From: Polycyclovorans sp964425915
GTDB lineage: Bacteria; Pseudomonadota; Gammaproteobacteria; Nevskiales; Nevskiaceae
Length of the DNA: 64,000 bases
Direction: 5' to 3'
Assembly (NCBI GenBank): GCA_964425915.1
Contig: CAYROO010000001.1
Coordinates: forward strand, 372,001 to 436,000
Within the stretch, counting starts at the first letter, position 1, and every line of letters begins with the position of its first letter. A program made the position numbers and the translations under genes. Shown here in pieces: positions 61,807 through 64,000 of this stretch. The notes beneath the pieces were generated by a model that searched no databases, had not been told where the DNA came from, and saw only the letters and a program-made list of their open reading frames with translations.

Positions 61807-63062
61807 CACTCGTAGCGCAACGCTTCGGCGGGCTGCACGCGGGAGGCGCGCCAGGCCGGGTAGAGGGTCGACAGCAGACCCAGGCTCAGCGACAGCAGGG
61901 CAATGCGCACCACATCAGACTGCTTCAGCTCCGACGGCAGGTCGGAGATGTAATAAACGTCGGGCGATAGCACCGGCTGCCCCATCAGCAGCTCCAGAAA
62001 CGGCACGATGCGCTCGACATTGAGCGCCAGCGCCACCCCGCCGCCGACACCCAGCAAGGTGCCGAAGATGCCAATCAGGGCGCCTTGCACCATGAAGATG
62101 GCCATCACGGATCGCGGACTGGCGCCAAGCGTGCGCAGGATGGCGATGTCGGCCTGTTTGTCCTGTACCACCATCACCAGCGTGCTGACGATGTTGAACG
62201 CCGCCACCCCGACGATCAACGACAGGATGATGAACATCACCATCTTCTCGGTGGCCACCGCACGGAAGAAGTTGGCGTGCTGGCGGGTCCAGTCGCTGAC
62301 GTAATACACCCCGGGCAGATCGCCGGCCAGTTCGCGCGAGACACGCGGCGCCTGGAATAGATCGTCCAGCTTCAGCCGCACGCCGGTCACGCGCTGTTCC
62401 ATCCGCAGCAGCGCCTGAGCGTCTTCCAGGTGAATAAACACCATGCCGCGGTCGAACTCGTACATGCCGACCCGGAAGATGCCCCCCACGGTGAAGCGGC
62501 GGAACCGTGGCAGCAGCCCGGCGGGCGTGACCGATGCCTGCGGAATCATCAGGTCGACGGTGTCGCCGACACCAACGCCGAGCGCCTGGGCCAACTCGCG
62601 ACCGATCAGCATCCGATAGGCCCCGGGCTGCAGCGCTGCGAAGTCGCCCTCCTGGATCTTGTCGGCAATGTCGGAGACCTGCGGCTCGCGTGCCGGCAAC
62701 ACGCCGCGCAGGAGGGTGCCGCTGAGCTCGTTGCGCACCCGCAACATGCCCTCGCCCTCGATATAGGGCGCCACGCCCGCCACTTCCGGGTGGGTCTCGG
62801 CCAGTGCGGCGGCATCCGGCCAGGCGTTGAGCTGACCATCGACCGCCGAGATGGTGGCATGCGAGGCCATGCCCAGAATGCGTACCCGCAATTCACGCTC
62901 GAAGCCGTTCATCACGGACAACACGGTGATCAGGGCGGTCACGCCGATGGCGATCCCCAGCATGGACGCCGCAGAGATAAACGAAATGAAGTGGTTGCGC
63001 CGCTTGGCCCGGGTATAGCGGAGCCCGGCAAACAGCTCATAGGGATTGCGCATGACCGGCAT
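61806..63062 (-). CDS. lolC: Lipoprotein-releasing system permease LolC/LolE family
   Basis: 418 residues, four transmembrane helices: an N-terminal one in SFISAASMLGIAIGVTALITVLSV, then a large periplasmic domain (about 50-265), then three C-terminal helices. The start MRNPYELFAGLRYTRAKRR is classical for LolC; the ATG at 63053 (MRNPYEL) is an alternative to that at 63062. Only one LolC/E-type permease lies here, with LolD and ComEC downstream, so it may work as the single LolF-like protein or with a LolE encoded elsewhere. Confidence 0.92.
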   Translation of the reverse strand: MPVMRNPYELFAGLRYTRAKRRNHFISFISAASMLGIAIGVTALITVLSVMNGFERELRVRILGMASHATISAVDGQLNAWPDAAALAETHPEVAGVAPYIEGEGMLRVRNELSGTLLRGVLPAREPQVSDIADKIQEGDFAALQPGAYRMLIGRELAQALGVGVGDTVDLMIPQASVTPAGLLPRFRRFTVGGIFRVGMYEFDRGMVFIHLEDAQALLRMEQRVTGVRLKLDDLFQAPRVSRELAGDLPGVYYVSDWTRQHANFFRAVATEKMVMFIILSLIVGVAAFNIVSTLVMVVQDKQADIAILRTLGASPRSVMAIFMVQGALIGIFGTLLGVGGGVALALNVERIVPFLELLMGQPVLSPDVYYISDLPSELKQSDVVRIALLSLSLGLLSTLYPAWRASRVQPAEALRYE

Positions 63063-63128
63063 TAGACCACAGCCATCAGGCCTGTCGGCGTGGGGAACCG
63101 TTGCCGCGAATACGCGGTCATCATCGGT

Positions 63129-64000
63129 ATGATGCCGCCCATGCCGATCCGCGCCGCCGTTCCCTTTTTGCTGCTGTGCCTGACGTGGCCGGCACAGGCC
63201 TCCGAGTCCGTCAACGAACGGGTAGCGACACCGCCCAGCGCGGTCGCCACAACCCCATCACCGGTGGTGTCGGATGCCCCGACGCCGCCCCCGGATGCGG
63301 GACCGACACCGGCCCCAGCGAAGGTGCTGCCTGCGCCGAGACCGAGTCCGAGCCCGATTCCGACACCGCTGCCCGAGCGGATTCCGGTGGCGGTCGAGTC
63401 CGTAGAGGCGACGCCGACGCCGGCCTCAGTGGGCCCCGCCCCCACCCCGGCGCCGACCACGTCGCCCGCGGCCACCCCCACGCCGCCGCCCCAAGCGCCC
63501 CCCGATGCCGCCGACGTGGCGCCAGACCGGCCAGCGCCCGCCCCAGCAGCTGGCGGCGAGCGTTCTCCACCCGAAACCGAGGCGGAGGCCGGTCCCAGCG
63601 CAATCCCGCCGACCCCCACCCCCACCCCGGTTTCCGCCTTCAAACTGCTGGACAGCGAGGTCGAGCCGGGCAACCGACGGCGCCTGTCCTGGTACGCCAG
63701 CGATTCCTTCACCGGCCTGGCCGAGCCAACGCCGGTGCTGGTAGCCCACGGGCTGCGGCCCGGCCCCGTGCTGTGCCTGACCGCCGCCGTCCATGGCGAT
63801 GAGGTCAATGGCATCGAGATGGTGCGCCGGGTGCTCTATGGCGTGAAGCCGGACGACCTCTCCGGCACCGTGATCGGCGTTCCCATCGTCAACCTGCAGG
63901 GCTATCGCCAGGGTTCGCGCTACCTGCCCGATCGTCGCGACCTCAACCGGCATTTCCCGGGCCACCCGCGCGGCAGCGCCGCTGCCCGCATCGCTTATTC
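63129..64000 (+). CDS. Proline-rich exported M14/aspartoacylase-type hydrolase, 3' end outside window
   Basis: At least 290 residues. A signal peptide (from the ATG at 63141: MPIRAAVPFLLLCLTWPAQA) is followed by about 150 residues of low-complexity Pro/Thr/Ala-rich sequence, then a succinylglutamate desuccinylase/aspartoacylase-like domain: FKLLDSEVEPGNRRRLSWYA, TAAVHGDEVNGIEMVRR (zinc His and Glu), YLPDRRDLNRHFPG. Three in-frame ATGs (63129, 63132, 63141) can start it. Divergent from lolC. The window ends inside the catalytic domain. Periplasmic amidase or carboxypeptidase is likely; its substrate is unknown. Confidence 0.8.
   Translation, partial: MMPPMPIRAAVPFLLLCLTWPAQASESVNERVATPPSAVATTPSPVVSDAPTPPPDAGPTPAPAKVLPAPRPSPSPIPTPLPERIPVAVESVEATPTPASVGPAPTPAPTTSPAATPTPPPQAPPDAADVAPDRPAPAPAAGGERSPPETEAEAGPSAIPPTPTPTPVSAFKLLDSEVEPGNRRRLSWYASDSFTGLAEPTPVLVAHGLRPGPVLCLTAAVHGDEVNGIEMVRRVLYGVKPDDLSGTVIGVPIVNLQGYRQGSRYLPDRRDLNRHFPGHPRGSAAARIAY

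Noticed and set aside
63062..63814. 250-codon Gly/Val/Ala-rich minus-strand frame after lolC
   Set aside because: Antisense of the Pro/Thr-rich linker of the exported hydrolase gene; no ribosome binding site and no domain.

Overview
The window is about 64 kb of GC-rich (roughly two-thirds G+C), very densely coded DNA from a Gram-negative proteobacterium, most likely a gammaproteobacterium of the Xanthomonadales/Nevskiales/Salinisphaerales kind. The evidence is the maf/yceD/rpmF/plsX cluster beside rluC and rne, the lipid A and lipoprotein-export genes (lpxK, msbA, kdsB, lolCD), an OmpW porin, Zur, and non-AUG starts in a high-GC background. The taxon is inferred from gene order and protein sequence only. 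It is a draft scaffold: two runs of exactly 100 N (22792-22891 and 53575-53674) both lie inside tandem repeats.

Layout. 1-10 kb holds housekeeping genes: the end-truncated argD, the yceD-rpmF-plsX operon with a clear sigma70-type promoter, divergent maf, a HAD phosphatase, rluC, divergent rne, and ugd. Between rluC and the HAD gene there is a 2.3-copy, 185-bp tandem repeat that duplicates the HAD start codon. 10-17 kb holds a MacAB-like export system facing a kdsB-trm112-lpxK-msbA operon. 17-22.6 kb holds a HIT protein, nhaD, uvrB, an aspartate aminotransferase and tRNA-Asn; the 3' end of the tRNA and its terminator are partly duplicated around the first gap. 23-30 kb holds an EEP-domain lipoprotein, a three-gene LuxR/hybrid kinase/response regulator operon, a SnoaL-like exported protein, OmpW and small membrane proteins.

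30-42 kb is the most accessory-looking part. Two AraC, one LysR, one XRE and one TetR regulator alternate with redox and detoxification genes (two glutathione S-transferases, a disulfide oxidoreductase, a PNPOx/ferredoxin-reductase/[2Fe-2S] fusion, a cupin and an SDR). Several regulators have visible candidate operators in divergent gaps. 42-50 kb is metal and oxyanion resistance: czcCBA with an upstream exported histidine-rich protein, then chrA with a redoxin and a thiolase-like gene. 52-54 kb is a TlpA-like protein and a lipoprotein carrying a long Ser-Pro repeat. 54-64 kb returns to housekeeping: a MATE exporter, gltX, a two-domain PTPS/QueD-like protein, zur, hisI, comEC, lolD, lolC, and a truncated proline-rich exported M14/aspartoacylase-type protein.

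No integrase, transposase, CRISPR array or phage gene was found. The least explained structures are the two loci (4156-4586 and 22571-22947) where a hairpin-rich GC spacer is bracketed by long direct copies of host flanking sequence. They may be a real repeat-expansion or insertion process, or partly assembly effects.
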